From positions 396,823 to 460,822 of the forward strand of contig NZ_FRCA01000002.1 in assembly GCF_900142755.1 (NCBI RefSeq): a stretch of DNA of 64,000 nucleotides. The letters are read 5' to 3'. The translations under genes and the position numbers were made by a program. Below are positions 8,075 through 15,296 of this stretch, one piece after another. The DNA is from Halomonas cupida. GTDB taxonomy: Bacteria; Pseudomonadota; Gammaproteobacteria; Pseudomonadales; Halomonadaceae. How positions within the stretch are numbered: the first letter of the stretch is position 1; every line of letters starts with the position of its first letter. A model generated the notes under the pieces. It worked only from the letters and a program-made list of their open reading frames with translations. It did not search any database and was not told the origin of the DNA.

Positions 8075-9064
8075 ATGTTTCTCAAGAAAAAGCTCGCTCT
8101 GACAATTGCCACTTTAGCTTTCAGCTTCACTACCATCTCCGTATCAGCCGAAACACTACGCTATGCCCATGTCGGTTCGGAGGGCGATTCTCAGACACGC
8201 TATGCATCGGAAGCATCAGCTGCCATCGAGGAGGCCACCAACGGAGAAATAACGATCGATCTGTTCCCGGCTAGCCAGCTTGGTGGTGTTGCTGAAATGG
8301 TCGACGGTGTGTCACTTGGTTCGATCTCACTGGCACATCACGAATTTGCCTCGCTCGCCCAGATCGTCCCCGATATAGCCGTCTTCAACGCCCCCTTTAT
8401 CTATCGTGACGCCGCACACGCACTGAAAGCCACCGATCCTCAATCCCCCGTCGTCAGCGAGATGAATGACCAACTGGTCGCAGAAGGTAACTTACGTATC
8501 ATCGGCCGGATGTACCGTGGTGCACGGCACATTACTGCCAACTTCCCCGTTCGCTCCCCCGCCGACCTGGAAGGCAAGCCCTTCCGCGCTGTACCGCTAG
8601 ACATATGGATTTCCATGGTCAAGGGATTCGGTGCCGAGCCAACTCCCGTGGAAGTCTCTGAACTTCCGACCTCATTAATGACCGGGCTCGTAGTTGGCCA
8701 GGAAAACCCGCTGACCATGCTCATGTCCAACAGCCTTTATGAAGTGCAGTCGCATGTATCGATGACCGGCCACATGCACTCCATACTGGCGGTATTCATC
8801 AACGAGGACACATGGCAGTCCCTGGACGAAGGTGACCAGGAAGTCATTACACGGATTCTCGAGGAAAAAGCCCAGGAATCCCTTCAATGGGCACAGGAGC
8901 GCGAGACTCGCCTTGTTGAGGAGCTGACGGAAAAGGGCATGACTTTCGTCACCGAAGAGAACGACCTTGATCTGGATGCCTTCCGTGAGAAGGTTCTTGC
9001 ACAAATCAACGAAGACTACCCCAACTTCGAACCCTATATCGAACAGATCTCGGAAATAGAGTAA
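8075..9064 (+). CDS. TRAP transporter DctP-family solute-binding protein
   Basis: A 329-residue periplasmic protein with a clear signal peptide (MFLKKKLALTIATLAFSF, cleavage near VSA-E). The mature part shows DctP features: LRYAHVGSEGDSQTRYASEA, GEITIDLFPASQLGGVAEMVDGV, the ligand-binding arginine region FPVRSPADLEGKPFRAVP and VVGQENPLTMLMSNSLYEVQ. It captures an organic acid for the DctQ/DctM permease encoded next. AGAGAGG precedes the ATG. A hairpin follows the stop, which may raise its level over the membrane subunits. Confidence 0.95.
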   Translation: MFLKKKLALTIATLAFSFTTISVSAETLRYAHVGSEGDSQTRYASEASAAIEEATNGEITIDLFPASQLGGVAEMVDGVSLGSISLAHHEFASLAQIVPDIAVFNAPFIYRDAAHALKATDPQSPVVSEMNDQLVAEGNLRIIGRMYRGARHITANFPVRSPADLEGKPFRAVPLDIWISMVKGFGAEPTPVEVSELPTSLMTGLVVGQENPLTMLMSNSLYEVQSHVSMTGHMHSILAVFINEDTWQSLDEGDQEVITRILEEKAQESLQWAQERETRLVEELTEKGMTFVTEENDLDLDAFREKVLAQINEDYPNFEPYIEQISEIE

Positions 9065-9070
9065 CCGTTT

Positions 9071-9099
9071 GTCAGTAAGGGCTGCTGGTCCTTACTGAC
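9071..9099 (+). terminator. Intercistronic hairpin between dctP- and dctQ-type genes
   Basis: GTCAGTAAGG pairs with CCTTACTGAC around a 9-base loop, seven bases after the dctP-type stop. The T-run is weak, so partial termination or mRNA 3'-end protection is likely. Confidence 0.6.
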
Positions 9100-9125
9100 A
9101 CTACCTTTCACATGGGGGCGAAAGT

Positions 9126-9629
9126 ATGAGCGCCGGAAAAAACATGAGGACCGGGAAAAGCTTGAGATCCGGAAAAAATTTGCTGGAAATTTTCTGCCTG
9201 GCATTGTTGGCAGGCATGATATTTGTTCCTTTCATGCAGGTTATCACTCGTTCCATATTCGGATTTTCCATTCCTGGCGCGGGAGAGCTCACTCGCTTCC
9301 TGCTGATTTGCCTGGTTTTCTCCTCTTATCCGCTGGCCATATCGAGCGGTGAAAACATCGAGATGGCTGAGCTACGAGAGATGCTTCCCGGAAAATTAAA
9401 GATACTTCTCTGCAAGGTCATAGCCCTACTGTCCATCGTTGCCTGTCTGTTCATTGCTTATGCTGCATTCATTACGGTGCTGGCTAATCTTAACAAGGCA
9501 ACTCCCGTGTTGAAGATTCCCTACTGGATCTTTTTTCTCACCACTTTACTGGGTTTTGTCGGAGCAGCTTTCATGCATTTCCGCCAGGGACTGAAGTCTC
9601 CACGCCCTAAACACAGCACCGGTGCATAG
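9126..9629 (+). CDS. TRAP transporter DctQ-family small permease
   Basis: A 167-residue protein with four hydrophobic segments, as expected for DctQ. It includes the family block VITRSIFGFSIPGAGELTRFLLICLVFSSY. The N-terminal 20 residues are a repetitive basic stretch (SAGKNMRTGKSLRSGKNL), produced by repeated CCGGAAAA-like codons. It partners the DctM subunit encoded 9 bp downstream. Confidence 0.9.
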   Translation: MSAGKNMRTGKSLRSGKNLLEIFCLALLAGMIFVPFMQVITRSIFGFSIPGAGELTRFLLICLVFSSYPLAISSGENIEMAELREMLPGKLKILLCKVIALLSIVACLFIAYAAFITVLANLNKATPVLKIPYWIFFLTTLLGFVGAAFMHFRQGLKSPRPKHSTGA

Positions 9630-9638
9630 GAAAAAATA

Positions 9639-10913
9639 ATGGGCTTCATGATACTGGCGTTCTTTTTAGTATTTTTCCTGCTTGGGTTCCCTGTCGTTTA
9701 TGCCATTCTCATCCCTTCCGTGGTCTATGTTCTCATCGAAGGGTTTCCGGTGGGACTTCTCGGTCAGCGGATCACCTATTCTCTCGATAGTTTTCCATTG
9801 GTTGCTGTGCCCATCTTCATCTTTGTCGGGAACTTGATGAACCAGTCCGGCATCACCGACAGAATTTTCCATTTTGCCAATACACTGGTTGGCAGGGCCC
9901 CAGGAGGGTTGGCACAGGTCAATATCTTCTCGAGCCTGATATTCTCGGGCATGTCAGGCGCATCTCTTGCCGATGTGGGCGGGCTGGGAAAGATAGAAAT
10001 CGAAGCCATGAAGAAACGGGGTTACGGGGCTCCCTTCTCCGCAGCGGTCACGGCCTCATCAGCCGTCGTGGGGCCAATATTCCCTCCTAGTATTCCGTTG
10101 ATCGTCTATGGGTCCGTCACCAGCGTCTCTATCGTGCAGCTGCTTCTCGCCGGGATCGTTCCGGCCTTGATCTGCACAGCACTACTCATGATCACCGCGG
10201 CAATTCTGGCCATCAAGCACAAGATGCCTCGCGCCCCGAGGCTACCTACGGCCAGAGAGCTCTATCACTCGTTCCTACCCGCCCTGCCAGCCCTTCTGGC
10301 CCCCTCGTTGATGATCTCGGGCATGCTGTTGGGCCTGTTTACCCCGACGGAAGCCGCGGCAGTTACCGCTGCCTATGTGTTGTTGGTCAGCTCACTCTTC
10401 TACAGGGAGCTGACCTGGTCACACTTGATAAACTCGATGATGGCCACACTGAAGACAACAAGCGCGATACTGATCATCGTGGCCGCCGCCTCGATGTTTG
10501 GCTGGATCCTGTCCGTCGAGCAGATTCCTCAGCAGTTTGCTGCATTCATACTGCAGATATCCCAAGACCCACTCATGCTGCTGCTCATCGCCAACCTGAT
10601 ATTCTTTGTCGCCGGTATCTTCCTTGATTCGACCACCGCGACCCTGTTGATCGTGCCTATCGTGGCGCCCCCCATGGTGCTTGCAGGTGTCGACCCCGTA
10701 CATCTGGGCATCGTTGCCATCTTCAATCTGATGATCGGGTTACTGACCCCACCAATGGGCCTGTCCCTGTTCCTCGTGTCATCGATCGCCCAGGTTTCAC
10801 TGCGTCAGCTGTTGAAAGCGCTGATGCCCTTCTACATCCCCCTGCTGATCACTCTGGCCATCATTACCTTCTCGACTGATCTGGTGCTGTGGCTGCCAAG
10901 CTTCCTGCGCTAA
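9639..10913 (+). CDS. TRAP transporter DctM-family large permease
   Basis: The 424-residue protein has about 12 membrane segments and DctM signatures: FFLLGFPVVYAILIPSVVYV, DSFPLVAVPIFIFVGNLMNQ, IFSGMSGASLADVGGLGKIE, ASSAVVGPIFPPSIPLIVYG and MIGLLTPPMGLSLFLVSSIA. It is the sodium-driven transport subunit in the inner membrane. Gene order dctP-dctQ-dctM is conserved. Sodium coupling would suit a halophile, which is inference. Confidence 0.95.
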   Translation: MGFMILAFFLVFFLLGFPVVYAILIPSVVYVLIEGFPVGLLGQRITYSLDSFPLVAVPIFIFVGNLMNQSGITDRIFHFANTLVGRAPGGLAQVNIFSSLIFSGMSGASLADVGGLGKIEIEAMKKRGYGAPFSAAVTASSAVVGPIFPPSIPLIVYGSVTSVSIVQLLLAGIVPALICTALLMITAAILAIKHKMPRAPRLPTARELYHSFLPALPALLAPSLMISGMLLGLFTPTEAAAVTAAYVLLVSSLFYRELTWSHLINSMMATLKTTSAILIIVAAASMFGWILSVEQIPQQFAAFILQISQDPLMLLLIANLIFFVAGIFLDSTTATLLIVPIVAPPMVLAGVDPVHLGIVAIFNLMIGLLTPPMGLSLFLVSSIAQVSLRQLLKALMPFYIPLLITLAIITFSTDLVLWLPSFLR

Positions 10914-10961
10914 GTCGTGTGACCCCAACCAATGGTCAGCCTTGCATGAAGGAGTAATACA

Positions 10962-11858
10962 ATGACAAACACGCCAATTATCGGTTTTATCGGCCTCGGC
11001 AAGATGGGGGCTGGCTTCACCTCGCGCCTCGTCGAAAGTGGCTATTCGGTCATCGGCTACGACATCGACGACACCTGCTGCCAGGCCGCAAGAGCCCGGG
11101 GCGTCGACATTGCCGAATCGCCGGCCCAGGTCGCCGAGCGTGCCGACATCATTCAAGTGTGTGTGATCTCCACGACTGCCGTGGAAGCGGTCCTCCTCGG
11201 TGAGGGAGGCCTCATCGAGGTCACCCAGGGCCAGGGCAAGACCGTGATTGACCACTCCACGACGGAACTCGAGACCACCAGACGCCTGGCAAAGACCTTG
11301 ATGGAGCGGACCGGCATGCAATTTGTCGACGCCCCGGTTTCAGGTGGACCCGGTGCCGCCGCCGAGGGACGCCTGGCCATCATGGCCGGTGGAGATCAGG
11401 CCGCCATCGAGGCGATCCAACCCTTGATGAGCACCCTGGGAAAATGCACGCGCATGGGTGAGGTCGGCGCAGGACAAGCCACCAAATTGATCAACCAGGC
11501 GCTGGTGCTCTCCAACTACTGCGTGATCGCCGAAGCCTGTAACCTCGGTAACCGTTTCGGTATCGATGTCAGCAAGATTCCCGATGCCCTCTCCTCGGGC
11601 TATGCCGGCAGCAATCTGCTCAACGACCTCCTGCCCCGCATGGTCGAGAACGACTTCGAACCGCGTGGCTATGCCCGGCAGATTCTCAAGGACCTGCATA
11701 TGCTGCAGGACGCCGCCAATGCCTTGAATGTTTCCATGCCCATGGCAGGTACCGCCAACTCCCTCTACAGCATGCTGGTTTCCCAGGGCAAGGGAGAGCT
11801 GGATGGCGCCGCCATCGTGTCGCTTCTGGAAGGTGTCACGCCGGAGCGCACGTCATGA
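10962..11858 (+). CDS. NAD(P)-dependent beta-hydroxyacid dehydrogenase (3-hydroxyisobutyrate dehydrogenase-like)
   Basis: A 298-residue member of the same superfamily as the product of 6707-7603. It carries the cofactor motif IGFIGLGKMGAGFTSRL, the substrate block FVDAPVSGGPGAAAEGRLAI and the catalytic lysine in GEVGAGQATKLINQALV. The canonical SGG loop makes it the more typical member of the pair. GGAGTAA precedes the ATG. It follows the dctM-type gene in the same direction and overlaps the amidohydrolase gene by four bases, so it belongs to the TRAP operon. Confidence 0.9.
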   Translation: MTNTPIIGFIGLGKMGAGFTSRLVESGYSVIGYDIDDTCCQAARARGVDIAESPAQVAERADIIQVCVISTTAVEAVLLGEGGLIEVTQGQGKTVIDHSTTELETTRRLAKTLMERTGMQFVDAPVSGGPGAAAEGRLAIMAGGDQAAIEAIQPLMSTLGKCTRMGEVGAGQATKLINQALVLSNYCVIAEACNLGNRFGIDVSKIPDALSSGYAGSNLLNDLLPRMVENDFEPRGYARQILKDLHMLQDAANALNVSMPMAGTANSLYSMLVSQGKGELDGAAIVSLLEGVTPERTS

Positions 11859-12775
11859 AGTCACTTCCCATCATTGATGCTCACCAGCACTTCTGGGACC
11901 TTGAGCGTAACTATTTGCCATGGCTCTGTGACGAGCCAATGATTCCGTTTCGCTATGGCGATTACAGTGCCATCCGGCACAACTACCTGCCTGAGGATTA
12001 CCGGCGCGACACGGCAGACTATCGAGTGGTTGGGTCGGTGTTCATCGAGACGGAGTGGAATCCCGAGACACCCGTGCAGGAAACCCACTGGGTCCATGAA
12101 CTGGCTGAACGAGAGGGGCTGCCCAGCGTGATGGTGGCCCAGGCACGCCTCGACCAGCCGGATGTCGAAGACATATTGGCAGCCCACTGTGGCTATTCAC
12201 GAGTCCGCGGTATTCGCCATAAGCCCCGAGCCGCGCCATCACCCAACGAAGTGGAGACCGGCGCCCCGGGATCCATGAGTGATCCGACCTGGCGCCGCGG
12301 CTTCGCTCGACTGGCCGCCCATGGCCTCTCCTTCGACCTGCAGAGCCCATGGTGGCACTTCCATGAAGCGGCCGACCTCGCCGCGAGCCATCCGGACATC
12401 CAGATCATCATCAATCATACCGGACTTCCTGCGGATCGCAGCGAGGCAGGTTTGCGGGGGTGGCGAGAAGCCATGTCGGCAGTAGCCCGGCAACCCAATG
12501 TTGCGGTGAAAATCTCCGGTATCGGTGTTCCCGGTTCGCCCTGGACGGTAGAACTGAATCGACGCGTCGTGCTCGAGACGATCGACTGCTTCGGCGTGGA
12601 ACGCTGCATGTTTGCCAGCAATTTTCCGGTCGATAGCCTGGTCGCTTCCTTCTCCACCCTCTTCGAGGGTTTCATGACCATCACCGAGTCCTTCAGCGAG
12701 TCAGAAAGACTCAAGCTATTTCACGACAATGCCGTGCGTTTCTATCGTATGAATGTGTCCCTGGAAAGCACATGA
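11855..12775 (+). CDS. COG3618-type amidohydrolase (lactonase-like TIM-barrel metal hydrolase)
   Basis: The 306-residue protein begins IIDAHQHFWDLERNYLPWLC, the typical HxH metal-binding start of the amidohydrolase-2/COG3618 family, which includes L-fucono-1,5-lactonase and 2-pyrone-4,6-dicarboxylate lactonase. Further expected elements are IRHKP, the IIINHTGLP histidine and the aspartate in MFASNFPVDS. It probably opens a sugar-acid or dicarboxylate lactone in the cytosol. Translation is coupled to the upstream dehydrogenase (ATGA overlap). A lactone or cyclic intermediate in the pathway fed by the TRAP transporter is the simplest inference. Confidence 0.85.
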   Translation: MKSLPIIDAHQHFWDLERNYLPWLCDEPMIPFRYGDYSAIRHNYLPEDYRRDTADYRVVGSVFIETEWNPETPVQETHWVHELAEREGLPSVMVAQARLDQPDVEDILAAHCGYSRVRGIRHKPRAAPSPNEVETGAPGSMSDPTWRRGFARLAAHGLSFDLQSPWWHFHEAADLAASHPDIQIIINHTGLPADRSEAGLRGWREAMSAVARQPNVAVKISGIGVPGSPWTVELNRRVVLETIDCFGVERCMFASNFPVDSLVASFSTLFEGFMTITESFSESERLKLFHDNAVRFYRMNVSLEST

Positions 12776-12780
12776 AGGCA

Positions 12781-12823
12781 GTTATCACCTGCTCGGCACT
12801 TGATGCGCTGAACAGGTGGTAAC
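12781..12823. terminator. Inverted repeat between convergent genes
   Basis: GTTATCACCTG (12781-12791) and CAGGTGGTAAC (12813-12823) form a stem with one mismatch between the ends of the amidohydrolase and gntR genes. No T-run is present. Confidence 0.4.
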
Positions 12824-12838
12824 CTGGTATGTAGAGGG

Positions 12839-13492
12839 TTATTCGGCCATTTCCTCCAGCGCCGACATCTCCACCTTGTTGCGCAGGTGGCGGCGAAGAA
12901 TCGCCCCGAGGGTAGCGCCGTCGCGGGCCCGTAGCGCCTCGACCATGGACTCGTGCTCACTAACCGCCTGAGACCAGTAGTCATTGCTCAGCTCAGCGGT
13001 GAAACGCACCCGCCGCACACGATGGTTGAGATTCTTGTAGACGTCGATGAGTACGTCGTTCTGAGAGGCCACAACGATAGCCTCATGAATCTGCTGATTG
13101 ACCAACAAGTACTCCGACATATTGCCACTCTTGTAGTGTGACAACATCTGGTAATGGAGCGCCTCGATGTTGGTCAGTTCCTCCTCGGTAATTCGCTGTC
13201 CAGCCAGTTCGCCAGCTAGCGCCTCGAGGCTCTGCATGACCTCGAAAGTGTTCTTGAGTGTTGCCTTGGTTAACTTGGCTACCCGTGCGCCACGATTCGG
13301 TAAGAGCTCAACAAAGCCTTCATGAGCCAGGACCTTGAGGGCCTCTCTCAGTGGCGTTCGAGACACCCCGAACTGCTCACACAATGCTTTCTCCGGGACA
13401 CGACTACCAGGGACCAGAGTCCCCTGGGAAATCATGTTTCGAATCCGCTCGGCGACCTCACCATGCAAGGTGTTCTGCCTGATCTTGTCCAT
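12839..13492 (-). CDS. GntR-family transcriptional regulator with FCD domain
   Basis: The 217-residue protein has a GntR winged helix at residues 8-70 (EVAERIRNMISQGTLVPGSR, CEQFGVSRTPLREALKVLAHEGFVELLPNRGARVAKLT) and an FCD ligand domain after it with candidate metal/ligand histidines (NQQIHEAI, NLNHRVRR, SEHESM). Such FadR/VanR-type proteins usually repress transport and catabolism genes until a carboxylate ligand binds. The gene is convergent with the TRAP operon. An exact arm of the palindrome found upstream of all neighbouring units lies about 80 bases before its start, which suggests autoregulation. Assignment of the palindrome to this protein is inference. Confidence 0.92.
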   Translation of the reverse strand: MDKIRQNTLHGEVAERIRNMISQGTLVPGSRVPEKALCEQFGVSRTPLREALKVLAHEGFVELLPNRGARVAKLTKATLKNTFEVMQSLEALAGELAGQRITEEELTNIEALHYQMLSHYKSGNMSEYLLVNQQIHEAIVVASQNDVLIDVYKNLNHRVRRVRFTAELSNDYWSQAVSEHESMVEALRARDGATLGAILRRHLRNKVEMSALEEMAE

Positions 13493-13958
13493 AGGAAAGC
13501 ACCCCGATTTTGTGGAAGGCTTGCATTGAAAGAAAACAATCAGCGATTTCGCCGTGAAGTTTTTAGTGATACATGAATTATGAATTCAACTGCTCTCACA
13601 GTCAATTCGATGCATCCAAGTTGCCATCATATCTCTGCACCACTGAAAAACAATAAACCATTGATTACAAACGAAATTATTCCAGTGAATCGCCCCGAGA
13701 TTCATCCCATGACTGGGATTAGCCGGACTACCGCTCGACGGCAAGCAGCACAAGGGCCATGAAGATCGCACGCGAGCCGAAGCAGGAAACGCATGCTCGA
13801 AGACCTGGAAACTATTGGGGAGGTTGCGCAGTCCCTCTCGAACCGCATCGGCATGTGGCCGTGATGAGTAGCCGTATCACCGTGTCTCGGTGCCGAGAAT
13901 GCACTATGAGCAGCGCTTGGGAGGTGAGTATATTCAGGAAGGGTAGCTGACTGACGTC
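13493..13958. other. Non-coding stretch between gntR and the island's left end
   Basis: Apart from the operator half-site at 13574 I see no gene or recognisable remnant here. The composition returns to chromosomal GC toward 13.95 kb. Confidence 0.4.
13574..13583. promoter_or_regulatory. Operator half-site F upstream of gntR
   Basis: One exact arm TGAATTATGA, preceded by ACA and followed by an AT centre; the second arm keeps only TCA. It is 82 bases upstream of the gntR start. Confidence 0.45.
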
Positions 13959-14006
13959 ATTGGTGGGCCCAGTTGGACTCGAACCAGCGACCAAGGGATT
14001 ATGAGT
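13959..14006. repeat. Attachment-site repeat, left end of island (tRNA-Ile 3' fragment)
   Basis: These 48 bases match 30234-30281 with one difference (T at 13973, C at 30248). They correspond to the 3' part of tRNA-Ile(CAU), from the CCA end through the T arm to the anticodon. The rest of the tRNA is missing, so this is the displaced fragment left by integration and not a tRNA gene. Confidence 0.85.
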
Positions 14007-14353
14007 TCGCTTTTAAATCAATAAGCTCCTGATACACAAGGGAAAGCGACCGTAATCGTGCGAAAGGTACAGTTCTTTGGAATCAGTAACTTAGCGAAAG
14101 CTAAGGATAGCACACGAAGCTGGTGTGTGTACCGCTGGTGTACCGTTTGGGGACCACCACTCTCTCGAGCAACATGCCTCTGAGGGGCGCAAGGTTGCTT
14201 CTCTCAAAGGCATGCTGACCGCTTACGGCAAAGAGCGGTAATTTATATTTCCCTGATATATTTATCTGCTAATAGAAGAAACAATATAGCCAAGAAAAAT
14301 TAGAAATCAAAAATATAACTGTGCCTAACCTTGATAAAGCAAGCCTCAATTTT
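14007..14353. other. Island left-end non-coding segment
   Basis: No gene. It contains GTACC-containing repeats near 14128-14143 that resemble those near 30160-30187 at the other end (possible integrase arm sites) and an imperfect hairpin using CATGCCT/AGGCATG at about 14172-14213. Confidence 0.35.
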
Positions 14354-14845
14354 TTACGCCTTATATTCGCGCTCTATTTGAGCAAGCGCTTCTGATCTCT
14401 CCTCACCACTTACATATTCATGGACAAGAATATAGCTCCAAAGGAAGCGTTGCGCCGAATTTTGGCTTATAGGTTTTACATCACTAGAAAAACCATGACG
14501 ATTTAATATGTCAATATAACTTTGATCATCCCCATTCGCTCCTAAATACTTATTGCACATATCATAAAAACAATTTAGTAAGTCACCATAGACATCATTG
14601 GTATCATTACAGACATCATAGACACAGCTGACACCTCCTTTCTCTAGCAAAAGGTAGTATATAGAGGATGGATCTTTCCACGAACAACTTACTATCTTTC
14701 TAATCTGACGAACCACTTCTCTAAGCTGGTTTGGCAAATATATATCTGAAGCATAAAGAGATTTTAGAAGCTGTCCATCCAAATCAACTCTCTTCTTTTC
14801 AAAACCCTCAGGAATCCCAGCCTTATTCGCTATCCAAGATAGCAT
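14354..14845 (-). CDS. Unknown protein, probably C-terminal part of a frameshifted gene
   Basis: A 163-residue AT-rich frame starting MLSWIANKAGIPEGFEKKRV, with LYASDIYLPNQLREVVRQIR and EYVSGEERSEALAQIEREYK later. I do not recognise a domain. Its start lies inside the preceding gene (23-bp overlap) and its first residues read as a direct continuation of that helical protein after a one-base shift. The simplest explanation is one roughly 245-residue membrane-anchored gene broken by a frameshift. Two separate, coupled genes cannot be excluded. It is the last frame of the cluster that begins with the ABC-3C genes. Confidence 0.5.
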   Translation of the reverse strand: MLSWIANKAGIPEGFEKKRVDLDGQLLKSLYASDIYLPNQLREVVRQIRKIVSCSWKDPSSIYYLLLEKGGVSCVYDVCNDTNDVYGDLLNCFYDMCNKYLGANGDDQSYIDILNRHGFSSDVKPISQNSAQRFLWSYILVHEYVSGEERSEALAQIEREYKA

Positions 14846-15122
14846 ACGAGTTATTCATCAATTTGTGTTCTGAAATAACAGAGTTCATAGTTTCCAGAAG
14901 CGGCAAAACTCTCTCCAGCTTTATCTTCTGAAACTCTGCCTCACGGATAGCGATATCTTTTTGAATCTGAAGGGCCGACTCAACCTCTTGTTTTCGAAGA
15001 TCGAGTTTATTCTGAAACCATTTTTCTGAAAAATCTTTAAACACCCATCGCCATAAAACAACGACGACCAAAACCACAGCGGCCCATTTGCCAAGATTAA
15101 GAAAATCTAACACATCAATCAT
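14823..15122 (-). CDS. Small membrane-anchored coiled-coil protein, possibly N-terminal part of a frameshifted gene
   Basis: A 99-residue protein with one N-terminal transmembrane helix (residues about 9-27, LGKWAAVVLVVVVLWRWVF) followed by a charged helical region likely to form a coiled coil (QNKLDLRKQEVESALQIQKD, REAEFQKIKLERVLPLLETM). No family is recognised. It overlaps the next frame by 23 bp and may be joined to it in an intact ancestor. A 174-bp AT-rich gap without genes separates it from the ABC ATPase gene. Confidence 0.55.
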   Translation of the reverse strand: MIDVLDFLNLGKWAAVVLVVVVLWRWVFKDFSEKWFQNKLDLRKQEVESALQIQKDIAIREAEFQKIKLERVLPLLETMNSVISEHKLMNNSYAILDSE

Positions 15123-15296
15123 AGCATCCCTTATAGAATGTAGACATCCGCCTATACAGATAATTAAGAGGCGTATCCGGCCTCCACTTTAATATGAACG
15201 CACATTTAAAAATTATAGCGCCACAGTTCTTCCTCGCAAAATAAAAGCCGACCAATATATTTTTATAAAAAATATCCATTAATTTTTAAACTATTC

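Noticed and set aside
13959..14006. Second tRNA gene at the island's left end
   Set aside because: Only the 3' half from the anticodon is present; the D arm and acceptor 5' strand are missing, so it is an attachment-site fragment.
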